Origin: JAFGPL01 sp963781805
GTDB taxonomy: Bacteria; Bacteroidota; Bacteroidia; Bacteroidales; UBA10428
Reading direction: 5' to 3'
Assembly: GCA_963781805.1 (NCBI GenBank)
Contig: CAWAHF010000004.1
Span: forward strand, 620,001-684,000
DNA: 64,000 nt
Positions 9,786 through 19,024 of this stretch are shown one piece after another. The position numbers and the translations under genes were made by a program. Position 1 is the stretch's first letter. Every line of letters starts with the position of its first letter. A model generated the notes under the pieces. The model was not told the origin of the DNA. It did not search any database and saw nothing but the letters and a program-made list of their open reading frames with translations.

Positions 9786-11015
9786 CTAGTCCATCTGACG
9801 GATAATTTCATCACCAAACTCTGAACATTTTAATATGGTAGCGCCTGTCATCTGGCGTTCAAAATCATAGGTAACCCTTTTTGCTTTAATTGCCTTAGAT
9901 AATCCTTGAATAATTAAAGACCCAGCCTCGTTCCACCCTAAATATTCCAGCATCATAACTCCTGAAAGGATTACCGAACCCGGATTAACCATATCTTTTC
10001 CGGCATATTTTGGAGCTGTTCCGTGTGTGGCTTCAAAAACAGCGTGGCCTGTTTCGTAATTGATATTGGCTCCCGGGGCAATACCTATCCCCCCCACAAT
10101 AGCTGCCAGGGCATCTGAAATATAGTCACCATTCAGATTCAAGGTAGCGATTACAGAGTATTCAGCGGGTCGGGTGAGTATTTGTTGCAAAAAGGCATCG
10201 GCTATTACATCCTTCACAATTATTTCTTTACCGGTGTGAGGATTTTTAAATGTACACCACGGACCACCGTCGAGTTCTTTAGCCCCGAATTCACTTATAG
10301 CAAGCTGATATCCCCAATCTCGGAAGGCGCCTTCGGTAAATTTCATTATATTGCCCTTATGAACAAGCGTAAGAGATGGCATATCGTGTTTAATGACATA
10401 AGATAAAGCAGCCCTGATAAGCCTGTCAGTTCCATCTTTCGAAACCGGTTTGATACCAATGGATGAAGTTTCAGGAAATCTTATCTTGGTTACCTTCATT
10501 TCATTCATAAGAAAATCCTTAAGTTTATCTGCTTCAGGTGTGCCCGTCATCCATTCGATTCCTGCATATATATCTTCAGAATTTTCGCGAAATATTACCA
10601 TATCTGTTTTTGATGGATCCTTTACAGGAGAAGGAACTCCCTGATAATACTTAACGGGTCTGAGACAGACATATAAATCGAGTATCTGACGAAGCGCTAC
10701 ATTCAGCGATCTTATGCCACCGCCAACGGGTGTAGTCAGAGGACCTTTAATAGCTACCAGATATTCTTTGATTACATTTAGGGTTTCTTCAGGTAACCAT
10801 TCTCCTGATTTATTGAAAGATTTTTCACCCGCCAGAACTTCCTTCCAGATAATCTCTCTTTTTCCGTTGTATGCTCTTTTAACTGCTGCATCAAAAACTT
10901 TAACTGAAGCTGCCCAGATGTCCGGTCCTGTGCCGTCTCCTTCAATAAAAGGGATGACAGGATTATCTGGCACATTCAGGATACCATCAGCAATCGTAAT
11001 TTTTTTTCCTTCCAT
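9786..11015 (-). CDS. icd: NADP-dependent isocitrate dehydrogenase
   Basis: The 409-residue protein aligns along its length with the dimeric bacterial Icd type. Substrate-binding residues lie in GGGIRSLNVALRQ (the serine corresponds to the E. coli regulatory Ser113) and in the FRENSEDIYAGIEW segment. NADP specificity is indicated by HGTAPKYAG (Lys-Tyr, as E. coli K344/Y345) and YDFERQMTGA (Tyr and Arg, as Y391/R395). It converts isocitrate to 2-oxoglutarate in the cytoplasm. A TATTTTTG -7 match (minus strand, 11047-11054) is followed by a short leader. With citrate synthase 4 kb away it supplies the oxidative branch to glutamate; no aconitase gene is in the window. Confidence 0.96.
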   Translation of the reverse strand: MEGKKITIADGILNVPDNPVIPFIEGDGTGPDIWAASVKVFDAAVKRAYNGKREIIWKEVLAGEKSFNKSGEWLPEETLNVIKEYLVAIKGPLTTPVGGGIRSLNVALRQILDLYVCLRPVKYYQGVPSPVKDPSKTDMVIFRENSEDIYAGIEWMTGTPEADKLKDFLMNEMKVTKIRFPETSSIGIKPVSKDGTDRLIRAALSYVIKHDMPSLTLVHKGNIMKFTEGAFRDWGYQLAISEFGAKELDGGPWCTFKNPHTGKEIIVKDVIADAFLQQILTRPAEYSVIATLNLNGDYISDALAAIVGGIGIAPGANINYETGHAVFEATHGTAPKYAGKDMVNPGSVILSGVMMLEYLGWNEAGSLIIQGLSKAIKAKRVTYDFERQMTGATILKCSEFGDEIIRQMD

Positions 11016-11046
11016 AAATATTATTTATTTATTAAAATTCAGGCTG

Positions 11047-11054
11047 CAAAAATA
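11047..11054 (-). promoter_or_regulatory. -7 promoter element of icd
   Basis: The minus strand reads TATTTTTG, about 32 nt before the ATG at 11015. Confidence 0.45.
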
Positions 11055-11095
11055 ACCAAATTAGTTATTCAATTCCAACACCCATGTTTCGGTTT

Positions 11096-12832
11096 TTATT
11101 CAAAGTCAAGGTTAAAATCCTGTTTCAATTTATTAAGAAGCGGATTTTTTTCTGCCATATATTTGAACTTTTCCTCATCTGTATAGGGTCTTTTTCCATT
11201 TTCCGCAGAATCTTCGGGTATAACTATATCGAAAGTTATCAGGTTATTTTTGAGGTTATCTCTTAAATAGACAAGTAGGTCGGCTTTAATCCTCTGATTA
11301 AAATCCTCTGCCTGTGCTTTGCTAATCAGGGTTAATTCAATGATATTCTGATCCTTCAAAACAGGTAGTTGTGTCTTCATGGTACTATACGACCGTGGCA
11401 TTTCGACACGAATTTTTTCGGTATAGAATGACCATAATTGCATTATATCTTCCAGTGTAAATTGATTTTCTAATGGAGGATTGGTTTCATCCTCAGTACC
11501 CAAACCATTTACTTCACCTGCATTTTCCGTTTCAGAACTGCTTTTATCAATTTTTTTTAGTGCATCTTTTATTGAAACAGATGATTGCGATTTATAAGCA
11601 GAGATATTATCTTTCTTATATTCAACAGTTTCCTGATTTTTTTGAGGAGTAATCGTCGGTTTTTCCTTTATCAAATCCGGTTCTTCTTCATGAACTGTTT
11701 GCAGGGGGGCACTTTTTTCAGTTATATCTTTTTTTTTTTCATCAACAATACTGCATAATTTTAGAAGTGCAAGTTCAACATGCAGACGTTGATTTTTACT
11801 TGATTTGTAATACAAATCGCATTCATTTGTAATTTCCAGTGCCTTGAACAGAAAATCAGCCGGTACCTTCAATGCCTGTTCTTTATATTGTTGCTTAATT
11901 GAATCGCCGACCTCAAGCAGAACAAGGGTTTGTTCGTCCTTACATACCAAAATATCCCTGAAATGACTGGATAATCCGTTAATAAAATTATGCGCATCAA
12001 AACCTTCTTTAAGTATCTGATCAAATGTAAGCAGCGAGTTGACAATATTTCCCTGAAGAAAAGCATTTGTAAGATTAATAAAGTAATTGTAATCAAGCAC
12101 ATTGAGGTTTTCTATAACCTTCTTATAGGTGATGTTATTATCGGTAAAACTTGCCAGCATATCGAATATGGATAACGCATCACGCAAACCGCCTTCTGAT
12201 TTTTGTGCAATGATGTTTAACGCATCAGATTCATAACTAACATTTTCTTTAACTGCAATTTTTTCAAGGTGATTCACCGTGTCGTCCACTTTAATCCGGT
12301 TAAAATCGAAAATCTGACAACGTGAAAGAATGGTTGGGATAATTTTATGCTTTTCGGTGGTTGCCAGAATAAATATGGCATGAGCAGGTGGTTCTTCAAG
12401 TGTTTTAAGAAATGCATTGAAAGCTTGTTGCGACAACATATGCACTTCATCAATGATATAAATGCTGTATTTTCCTACCTGGGGAGGTATCCTGGTCTGA
12501 TCGATCAGATTTCTTATATCATCTACCGAATTGTTGGATGCAGCATCGAGTTCGTGAATATTAAATGCTCTCGATTCGGAAAACGATTTGCAGGAGACAC
12601 ATTCATTACACGCCTCCAGATTGTCCCGAAGGTTTAAACAATTTATGGTTTTGGCAAAAATTCTGGCACAGGTGGTTTTCCCAACTCCCCGGGGTCCGCA
12701 AAACAGATAGGCATGAGCTAAATGATTTGTCCGAATGGCATTTTTTAGTGTAGTCGTAATTGAATCCTGACCAACAACCATCTCAAATGTTTCGGGCCTG
12801 TACTTTCTTGCTGATACAACAAACTTATCCAT
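11096..12832 (-). CDS. dnaX: DNA polymerase III subunits gamma and tau
   Basis: The 578-residue clamp-loader ATPase carries a Walker A motif (CGPRGVGKTT), four zinc-ligand cysteines around CLNLRDNLEACNECVSC, Walker B (YIIDEVHML) and sensor motifs (TTEKHKIIPTILSRC). Domains I-III end near residue 360. The rest is a charged, lower-complexity linker and a C-terminal tau-like region. At the domain III/tail junction the coding strand has a run of 11 A (11729-11739), coding E365-K-K-K. One base more or one base fewer leads to a stop within three codons, giving a product of about 370 residues, the size expected for a gamma form. A TATATTTG -7 element lies at 12852-12859. icd lies 80 bp downstream, on the same strand. 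Confidence 0.96.
   Translation of the reverse strand: MDKFVVSARKYRPETFEMVVGQDSITTTLKNAIRTNHLAHAYLFCGPRGVGKTTCARIFAKTINCLNLRDNLEACNECVSCKSFSESRAFNIHELDAASNNSVDDIRNLIDQTRIPPQVGKYSIYIIDEVHMLSQQAFNAFLKTLEEPPAHAIFILATTEKHKIIPTILSRCQIFDFNRIKVDDTVNHLEKIAVKENVSYESDALNIIAQKSEGGLRDALSIFDMLASFTDNNITYKKVIENLNVLDYNYFINLTNAFLQGNIVNSLLTFDQILKEGFDAHNFINGLSSHFRDILVCKDEQTLVLLEVGDSIKQQYKEQALKVPADFLFKALEITNECDLYYKSSKNQRLHVELALLKLCSIVDEKKKDITEKSAPLQTVHEEEPDLIKEKPTITPQKNQETVEYKKDNISAYKSQSSVSIKDALKKIDKSSSETENAGEVNGLGTEDETNPPLENQFTLEDIMQLWSFYTEKIRVEMPRSYSTMKTQLPVLKDQNIIELTLISKAQAEDFNQRIKADLLVYLRDNLKNNLITFDIVIPEDSAENGKRPYTDEEKFKYMAEKNPLLNKLKQDFNLDFE
11729..11739 (-). other. A11 homopolymer, candidate slippage site producing DnaX gamma
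   Basis: The coding strand has 11 consecutive A after the G of codon 365. In frame the sequence continues GAT ATA ACT. With one extra A it reads AGA TAT AAC TGA, and with one fewer AAG ATA TAA. In Thermus thermophilus an A9 run in dnaX gives gamma by transcriptional slippage; the same mechanism is inferred here. Confidence 0.5.
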
Positions 12833-12851
12833 TCTGGGGTTTTAAGACCGA

Positions 12852-12859
12852 CAAATATA
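12852..12859 (-). promoter_or_regulatory. -7 promoter element of dnaX
   Basis: The minus strand reads TATATTTG, giving a leader of about 14 nt before the ATG at 12832. Confidence 0.5.
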
Positions 12860-12939
12860 CTTAAATATATTTCCAACTACAATTGAATATCTGATCGGAT
12901 TAAATACAACATCAGGGTACAAAATCACGTAATTTATTC

Positions 12940-12947
12940 TATTTTTG
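12940..12947 (+). promoter_or_regulatory. -7 promoter element of XRE-cupin gene
   Basis: TATTTTTG (TAnnTTTG) lies 28 bp upstream of the ATG at 12976. It is in the divergent gap shared with dnaX. Confidence 0.45.
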
Positions 12948-12975
12948 TCGGAAATAATCCAAATTAACTTTTGGT

Positions 12976-13527
12976 ATGAAAAGGCTTGGAGAGAGAATAA
13001 AGAAAAGGAGAGAGTACCTGAAAATGCAACTAAATGATCTTGCTAAAAAGGTGGGAATTAGTCCGAGTGCTCTATCACAAATAGAAAAAGCAAAAGCTTT
13101 TCCTTCATTAACTACCTTGAAAAACATTTCTGAAAACCTGATCACAACTGTTGGAGAATTAATTGGTGAAAATGAAACACTTAACAAGAATCCTCTGCTG
13201 GAAAGTTCTGAAAAGAAATTTGTTCAGAAAAATGAATCCGGAGCTTCGTTGTACTTGTTGTCTCACCATGATCCGGGTAAGCAGATGGAAACCTATTATG
13301 TAGAACTTAAATCGGGCGCCAGGGCAGATGATTTCATGAAGACTCATCCCGGACAGGAGTTTATTTATGTTATTTCCGGGAAATTAAAAATTTTGCTGGA
13401 TGAAGTTGAGTATACCCTTCAAAAAGGGGACAGCTTTTATTTTAATTCAAATATCTCGCATTCAGTAAGTAACAAACAGGTAAAACGAGCTGAATTGATA
13501 TGGATTGTAACACCTCCAAACATTTAA
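12976..13527 (+). CDS. XRE-family transcriptional regulator with C-terminal cupin domain
   Basis: Residues about 4-62 form a lambda-repressor-like HTH (LNDLAKKVGISPSALSQIEKAKAFPSLTTLKNIS). Residues about 95-175 form a cupin barrel (HPGQEFIYVISGKLKILLDEVEYTLQKGDSFYFNSNISHSV). XRE-cupin proteins usually sense a small ligand in the barrel and control nearby metabolic genes. The aminotransferase and citrate synthase genes start about 100 bp downstream on the same strand, so they are plausible targets, but a separate -7 element precedes the aminotransferase. The ligand cannot be read from the sequence. Confidence 0.88.
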   Translation: MKRLGERIKKRREYLKMQLNDLAKKVGISPSALSQIEKAKAFPSLTTLKNISENLITTVGELIGENETLNKNPLLESSEKKFVQKNESGASLYLLSHHDPGKQMETYYVELKSGARADDFMKTHPGQEFIYVISGKLKILLDEVEYTLQKGDSFYFNSNISHSVSNKQVKRAELIWIVTPPNI

Positions 13528-13601
13528 TTCTGTTTAATGAAACCGTATAAGTATTTTACAAACAAATTAAGTACTGCTTAAATTATTAAAAAACGTTTAA
13601 T

Positions 13602-13609
13602 TACATTTG
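13602..13609 (+). promoter_or_regulatory. -7 promoter element of aminotransferase gene
   Basis: TACATTTG (TAnnTTTG) lies 16 bp before the ATG at 13626, giving a short leader. Confidence 0.5.
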
Positions 13610-13625
13610 CAGAAAAACAAAATCT

Positions 13626-14918
13626 ATGAACCCACAAGCCGAAGAACTAAACAGTGTTATAAAAGAGAAAAATCCGGTTATATACGATATGCTGTCTGAC
13701 AGAGGTAAGAATATTTTCTTTCCAAGAAAAGGTATTCTTGGACAAACAGCAGATGCAAAGGGAAAGAAAATTAATGCAACCATCGGTGCAGCCATCGAAG
13801 ATGATGGTTCACCCATGAGATTACCCTCCATTGAAAAGCAATTGAATGTGGAACCTTCCTTAGCATTTCCTTATGCTCCAAGTTTTGGCAGACCAGATAT
13901 CAGGAAGAAATGGAGAGAAATGATTTATGAAAAAAATCCTTCGTTGGGTAAACAGGAAATCAGTCTGCCGGTTGTAACTAATGCCCTGACACATGCATTA
14001 AGTATTGTGGGTTATATGTTTCTTGATGCCGGAGATTCACTCCTGGTTTCCGACCTGTTCTGGGGAAATTACAACCTTATTTTCTCCAATGCCTACAACA
14101 CTAAAATTGAAAAATTTAATCTATTTAGGGAGAAGAAATTTGACCTGGATTCCTTTGAAAAATCTCTTGCCGAATTAAAACCCGGTAAAAAAGTTGTCTT
14201 ACTGAATTTCCCGAACAATCCTACCGGATATACCCCAACAGTGGAAGAGGTGAAAGGGATTGTTGCTTCCATTCAAAAGGAAGCCGACAAAGGAAATAAT
14301 ATAGTTATCATTTTGGATGATGCCTATTTCGGACTGGTTTATGAAGATGGCATTGAAAAAGAATCGGTGTTCTCCTACCTGGTAAATCTGCATAAAAATA
14401 TACTTGCCATCAAAGTCGATGGTCCAACTAAAGAAGATTATGTTTGGGGATTCAGAGTAGGATTTATTTCATATGGCATAAAAGACTGTTCAAAAGAGCT
14501 GTATGATGCACTTGAGGCAAAAACAGCAGGAGCCGTTAGAGGGAATATTTCTAATGCCTGTAATCTTTCCCAGTCTTTGCTTATGGCAGCCTTTAGTTCA
14601 TCCGGTTACAAGACCGAAAAATCTGAAAAATACAAGATTTTAAATACCAGGTTTCAAAAAGTGAAACAAACACTGAATAATCTGAAATACAGAGAGATGT
14701 TTCAGGCATTACCTTTTAATTCGGGTTATTTTATGTGTTTAAAGCTCAATCCAGGTATAGATGGTGAAAAACTAAGGCAACTATTGCTCAATAAATATGA
14801 TACCGGGATTATTAATATGAACAATGTTATACGGATCGCTTTTTCATCCGTAGCTGAAAAAGATATACCTGCATTGTTTGATAATATTTATGAAGCATGC
14901 AAAGAACTTTCATCCTAA
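13626..14918 (+). CDS. Class I/II PLP-dependent aminotransferase
   Basis: The 430-residue cytoplasmic enzyme has fold-type I features: an asparagine-containing substrate loop (LNFPNNPTGYTP), the aspartate that binds the pyridine nitrogen (ILDDAYFGLVYED), a PLP lysine in VDGPTKEDYVWG, and the phosphate-binding arginine just after it (FRVGF). The N-terminal part (ATIGAAIEDDGSPMRLPSI) is typical of an aspartate/aromatic-like subgroup common in Bacteroidota. The citrate synthase gene follows after 30 bp, probably in the same operon, fitting amino-group transfer between glutamate and a 2-oxoacid. The exact amino donor is not determined by sequence. Confidence 0.88.
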   Translation: MNPQAEELNSVIKEKNPVIYDMLSDRGKNIFFPRKGILGQTADAKGKKINATIGAAIEDDGSPMRLPSIEKQLNVEPSLAFPYAPSFGRPDIRKKWREMIYEKNPSLGKQEISLPVVTNALTHALSIVGYMFLDAGDSLLVSDLFWGNYNLIFSNAYNTKIEKFNLFREKKFDLDSFEKSLAELKPGKKVVLLNFPNNPTGYTPTVEEVKGIVASIQKEADKGNNIVIILDDAYFGLVYEDGIEKESVFSYLVNLHKNILAIKVDGPTKEDYVWGFRVGFISYGIKDCSKELYDALEAKTAGAVRGNISNACNLSQSLLMAAFSSSGYKTEKSEKYKILNTRFQKVKQTLNNLKYREMFQALPFNSGYFMCLKLNPGIDGEKLRQLLLNKYDTGIINMNNVIRIAFSSVAEKDIPALFDNIYEACKELSS

Positions 14919-14948
14919 TAAGTTATAACTCAACTAAAGTATCTAATT

Positions 14949-16286
14949 ATGAATTTAAGCGAACTAGCTCAGAACATTAAGACCAGTTATCAGATTGACC
15001 AGCAACTATATACCGATTTTAATGTCAAACGCGGATTACGTAATAAAGACGGTAGCGGCGTATTGGTGGGTCTTACCAGGATTGGAGGTGTTACCGGCTA
15101 TGTAAAGGAAGAGGAAGAAATAATTCCTGTTGAGGGCAAACTTCGTTACAGAGGGATTGAAATAAGTGATATTGTAAGCACAATTTCAAAAGAAAAAAGG
15201 AACGGTTTTGAAGAGATTGCTTTTCTGCTCTTGTTTGGAAAATTACCTAACCAGACAGAGCTTGATTCATTTAAAGAAATAATTGATAACAGCCTGGATC
15301 TTCCGGCAGGTTTTAAAGAAAACATGATATTGAAAGCGCCCAGCAATGATATCATGAATAAACTGGCAAGAAGTGTTCTGGCGTTATATTCATATGACGA
15401 CAATCCTGACAGTATTGATCTTTTAAATGTTCTTCGTCAATCGATTGAATTAATTGCAAGATTTCCGGCAATGATTGCTTATGGTTTCCAGGCAAAGTCA
15501 CACTATTATGATAATAAGAGTTTATATCTGCACAATCCTGAAAAAGGTATAGGTCTTGCAGAAAACTTTCTGCGAATGATAAGGCCAAATAAAAAATACA
15601 CTGAACTCGAAGCCCGTACTCTCGATATTTCACTTATTTTACATGCGGAACATGGCGGCGGTAACAATTCTGCCTTTACCACACATGTTGTAACCTCTTC
15701 TGATACGGATACCTATTCTGCAATTTCGGCGGCTATAGGTTCTTTAAAAGGACCAAAGCACGGAGGAGCTAATAATAAGGTGATGGGTATGATGGAAAAC
15801 ATAAAACAACATGTTAAAAACTGGGAAGATGTTAATGAAGTGAGTAATTATATAGTCAAAATACTAAGAAAACAGGTATACGATAAAAAGGGATTGGTAT
15901 ATGGTATTGGACATGCAGTTTATACCCTGTCGGATCCTCGTGCAATCATCCTTAAAAAATATGCTTACGAACTGGCCAAATCCACTGGTAACGAAAAAGA
16001 ATTTGTGCTGTATGATTTGGTAGAAAAGGTTGCCCCTAAACTTTTTAACGAAATAAAAGATAATTCGAAGGTTGTATCAGTCAATGTCGATTTTTATTCC
16101 GGTTTTGTTTACGGCATGTTGTGCATTCCACCCGAGTTATATACCCCTATTTTTGCAATGGCCAGAATTACAGGCTGGTGTGCTCACCGTATTGAGGAAA
16201 TTATTGCTGGTGGCAGAATTATCAGACCAGCTTATAAAAATCTTGGAAACAAAGCGGAATATATTCCTATGAAGGATAGAAAATAA
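14949..16286 (+). CDS. gltA: Citrate synthase
   Basis: The 445-residue enzyme condenses oxaloacetate and acetyl-CoA. The catalytic set is visible: histidine in LKGPKHGGANNKV, histidine in GIGHAVYTLSDPRA, and aspartate in VNVDFYSGFVYGM. The N-terminal extension (about 40 residues before the GVTGYV segment) is a feature of the Bacteroidota form. Methylcitrate synthase is a less likely reading. It lies 30 bp behind the aminotransferase and ends ahead of a hairpin terminator. With icd it makes the first part of the oxidative TCA branch. Confidence 0.94.
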   Translation: MNLSELAQNIKTSYQIDQQLYTDFNVKRGLRNKDGSGVLVGLTRIGGVTGYVKEEEEIIPVEGKLRYRGIEISDIVSTISKEKRNGFEEIAFLLLFGKLPNQTELDSFKEIIDNSLDLPAGFKENMILKAPSNDIMNKLARSVLALYSYDDNPDSIDLLNVLRQSIELIARFPAMIAYGFQAKSHYYDNKSLYLHNPEKGIGLAENFLRMIRPNKKYTELEARTLDISLILHAEHGGGNNSAFTTHVVTSSDTDTYSAISAAIGSLKGPKHGGANNKVMGMMENIKQHVKNWEDVNEVSNYIVKILRKQVYDKKGLVYGIGHAVYTLSDPRAIILKKYAYELAKSTGNEKEFVLYDLVEKVAPKLFNEIKDNSKVVSVNVDFYSGFVYGMLCIPPELYTPIFAMARITGWCAHRIEEIIAGGRIIRPAYKNLGNKAEYIPMKDRK

Positions 16287-16335
16287 ATTATTCCAATTGA
16301 TCAGTTCATAAGTTAACTTAGCTCTCAACTAGTTG

Positions 16336-16362
16336 AAACCAGTAATTTTTACTGGTTTTTTA
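16336..16362 (+). terminator. Intrinsic terminator after citrate synthase
   Basis: A 10-bp stem (AAACCAGTAA/TTACTGGTTT) with a TTT loop is followed by T-rich sequence. It sits between convergent genes. Confidence 0.8.
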
Positions 16363-16375
16363 TTGATTAGAATTA

Positions 16376-18901
16376 TTAATATTTTAAACTATTCGATTTC
16401 AGATAGATAATACCGGTTGTTAAGACAGATAAAATACTTATTATGCCTATTGCACCAAAGATTCCTAAAAGTGGAATCAGTAATGTCGCGGTTATCATAG
16501 CTCCCGCAGAAGAACCAATCAAATCAACAGAATAAACTTCGGCCGCTACGAATCGGATTGATTTCTTATGCATTACCGTTGCTACCGAAAAGTATATTCC
16601 TACTAAAGAAGCAATTATAAATATTTGTCCAAAACAAATAATATAAACCCATGTTTTATAAGCAATTAATCCTTTGAGAATTGTAATTATGGGCATGGAT
16701 ACCAAAAAGACAACGATCATCAGAATTTGAAGCAGATACAACGTTCTGATTGAAGGTTGTGAAATTATCTTATCTCTTGTCCAGGTTCCAATTGCCAGAC
16801 CTGCCATAAATACAGCAAAGAAAGTCCCCATCACTACATAAATATATCCGTAGATAACCTGGAATACCAAAATGAATAAAATTTCCATGGATGAAGCCGT
16901 AAATCCTGCTGTGAACATTCCCAGATTTGCAGGATGAGATTTATATATAAAAAGGATTAGCAGCATCAACAATAGCATGAAAACTATCGTTAATAAAGTC
17001 TTATTTTCTTTGAAATGACTGAGCCACAAACCAATCTGATTAAAATAGGATACCGGGTAAAAATCACGGTTCATTTTCACTTTTGATTTTAATGATGACA
17101 AAAAATAATTTGATCGTTGTGTAATCAGATCATCGTCCATATAATATTTATTTACATAACTATTTTCAATCCCTTTTTTTTCAAACAGATCGGTAATATT
17201 ATATTGCAAAGGTTTATCTGAGAGAACGAAATAGTTTTTCTCACCACAAAATACCAACACATGGCCAAAAACATTTTTTACTGTTTTATAGATGGTTGAA
17301 TTAAGTTCTACTGCCTTATCACTCATATAGTTTGCTGTAGCAGGTAAACTAAATGAAACAATACCATCAGGATTTAAAATTTTCTTTATATCCTTGTAAA
17401 ATTCCTGGGTATAATACCGGTTTATCTGGGCAGTCACCGGTTCAGGAAGATTTATGATAATAACATCGTATCTGTTGGTTGTTTTTTTAACATATAATCT
17501 TGCATCGTCAACAATAATATTGATTTTAGGGCTGTTTAATGATGAGGTATAATCTAAACCCAGCTTAAAAATCCAGGGATTGAGTTCAACGTAATCCAGT
17601 TTTTTGATATTGTATTTCAGGATTTCATTGGTTATTCCCGAAATACCGCCGGAGATTAACAATACATTTTTGGGATTCGGATGCTGAATCATTGCATAAT
17701 GGACAGCTTCTTCATTTGCAATTGTATTTTCTGTTGTAAAGAGCAAAACATTATTCTCATAAAAGTTTTGCTGTGTACCATAATCGGTTACAGCAAGATT
17801 GCCGAAGGGTGTGTCTTTTAAATAGGTAAGATCCTGGTTTACAAAAAGATATTGCCTGATGATTTTATCTGCATTAAAAAGAAAGGGAGTAATTGAAACC
17901 ATCAGAGCAGCCATGACGAGGATCACCCGCAGAGGTATCTTTTTTTGTATCATGAATGCGGATACAATCACATTGATAAACAGGATTATGCCAAGCACCT
18001 GAAATGTAGTTAAGGTTCCGGCAAGAAAATAACTGAAAATCAGTCCGGCGAGAATACTCCCCACGGATTCTAACGCATAGATTTTATCAATATTCTTTCT
18101 GCCACTCGCAGCCGAATAAAGTACTGCAATAGATGTAAAGAGAAATCCCGAAAGTAAACAGAACGGAATCAGGACTATTGCTGCTGAATATACAATTTTA
18201 ATTGCGCTAAATTCCACTCCCGGCTGAAAAACAATATTCTTTAAATAGTCCATCAGAAAAACCGTAAGTGCAGGCAAACTTCCCAGAAATATGAATGCGC
18301 CGGGCAGGGACAAAGCAGATAGTTTATCAATCCTCACCAGCTTTCCAAGATATGCACCTGTAGCCGTAATTATCATCCAATTTGCCAGAATTATGCCTAC
18401 AATAAGTTCGTTACCTCCGAATACCATCATAAATTCTCTAAGAAGCACCAGTTGGGTTATGATGGTTGTAAAGCCTAAAAGTATTGCAGTGAAGCGATAA
18501 GGTAAAATCCTGATATTTTCCGGAATTACATTATTTTCTGAATCTGCTATATCACCCTTCTTTCTTTGTATTTCAGAATGTTTGCCTGATTTGAATAGTC
18601 CGGTATAATAACTCCAGTGCCAGATAAAATGAAAAACAGCGACAAATGTCATTCCAATGCCAAAATCAACATGCCATTTGAGGATTTGCTTCAGATAAGG
18701 GATTTTTAATTTTAAATTCACCTGGACCGCGAGAATCAATCCCAGCAATGCCGTAACCAGAAAAGTAATCAGCAATATAACATTCCATATTTTACGATGG
18801 CTGCTTCGTTGAATGACAGACAACTTGCTTAACAAAAGTGTAATCAGATAGAAGAAAACCGATAAGAAAGCTATAGGCAGCAGCAAATAAGGAGAACTCA
18901 T
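16376..18901 (-). CDS. Polytopic membrane protein with spermidine-synthase-like methyltransferase-fold domain
   Basis: The 841-residue protein has four parts. Residues 1-105 hold three membrane helices, the third with histidines in the pattern H-x3-G...H-x3-HW (WHVDFGIGMTF...FHFIWHW), resembling DUF4405/cytochrome b-like haem helices. Residues about 125-345 are the membrane part known from MFS/spermidine-synthase fusions (TIITQLVLLREFMMVFGGNEL). Residues about 390-590 are a soluble SAM-binding-fold domain (VLLISGGISGITNEILKYN, DYVELNPW). The C-terminal 220 residues are again helices. The aminopropyltransferase signature D-S-x-D-P is replaced by NLPEP, so polyamine synthesis is doubtful. It is divergent from a TonB receptor gene. 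Function is unknown; a redox or membrane-transport role is speculation. Confidence 0.8.
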   Translation of the reverse strand: MSSPYLLLPIAFLSVFFYLITLLLSKLSVIQRSSHRKIWNVILLITFLVTALLGLILAVQVNLKLKIPYLKQILKWHVDFGIGMTFVAVFHFIWHWSYYTGLFKSGKHSEIQRKKGDIADSENNVIPENIRILPYRFTAILLGFTTIITQLVLLREFMMVFGGNELIVGIILANWMIITATGAYLGKLVRIDKLSALSLPGAFIFLGSLPALTVFLMDYLKNIVFQPGVEFSAIKIVYSAAIVLIPFCLLSGFLFTSIAVLYSAASGRKNIDKIYALESVGSILAGLIFSYFLAGTLTTFQVLGIILFINVIVSAFMIQKKIPLRVILVMAALMVSITPFLFNADKIIRQYLFVNQDLTYLKDTPFGNLAVTDYGTQQNFYENNVLLFTTENTIANEEAVHYAMIQHPNPKNVLLISGGISGITNEILKYNIKKLDYVELNPWIFKLGLDYTSSLNSPKINIIVDDARLYVKKTTNRYDVIIINLPEPVTAQINRYYTQEFYKDIKKILNPDGIVSFSLPATANYMSDKAVELNSTIYKTVKNVFGHVLVFCGEKNYFVLSDKPLQYNITDLFEKKGIENSYVNKYYMDDDLITQRSNYFLSSLKSKVKMNRDFYPVSYFNQIGLWLSHFKENKTLLTIVFMLLLMLLILFIYKSHPANLGMFTAGFTASSMEILFILVFQVIYGYIYVVMGTFFAVFMAGLAIGTWTRDKIISQPSIRTLYLLQILMIVVFLVSMPIITILKGLIAYKTWVYIICFGQIFIIASLVGIYFSVATVMHKKSIRFVAAEVYSVDLIGSSAGAMITATLLIPLLGIFGAIGIISILSVLTTGIIYLKSNSLKY

Positions 18902-19024
18902 ATCACCAGCTAATTAAATTACACATATGCAATTCATTAAAGTTAAAAAATTGGCTTTTGCATTTATAAAATTACAGAACAATCCTTAGAAATGGATGTT
19001 TTTTAGTAGGAATCATATCTATTT

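Noticed and set aside
16376..18901. Functional spermidine synthase
   Set aside because: The catalytic aspartate motif is replaced by NLPEP and the domain is embedded in a polytopic membrane protein.
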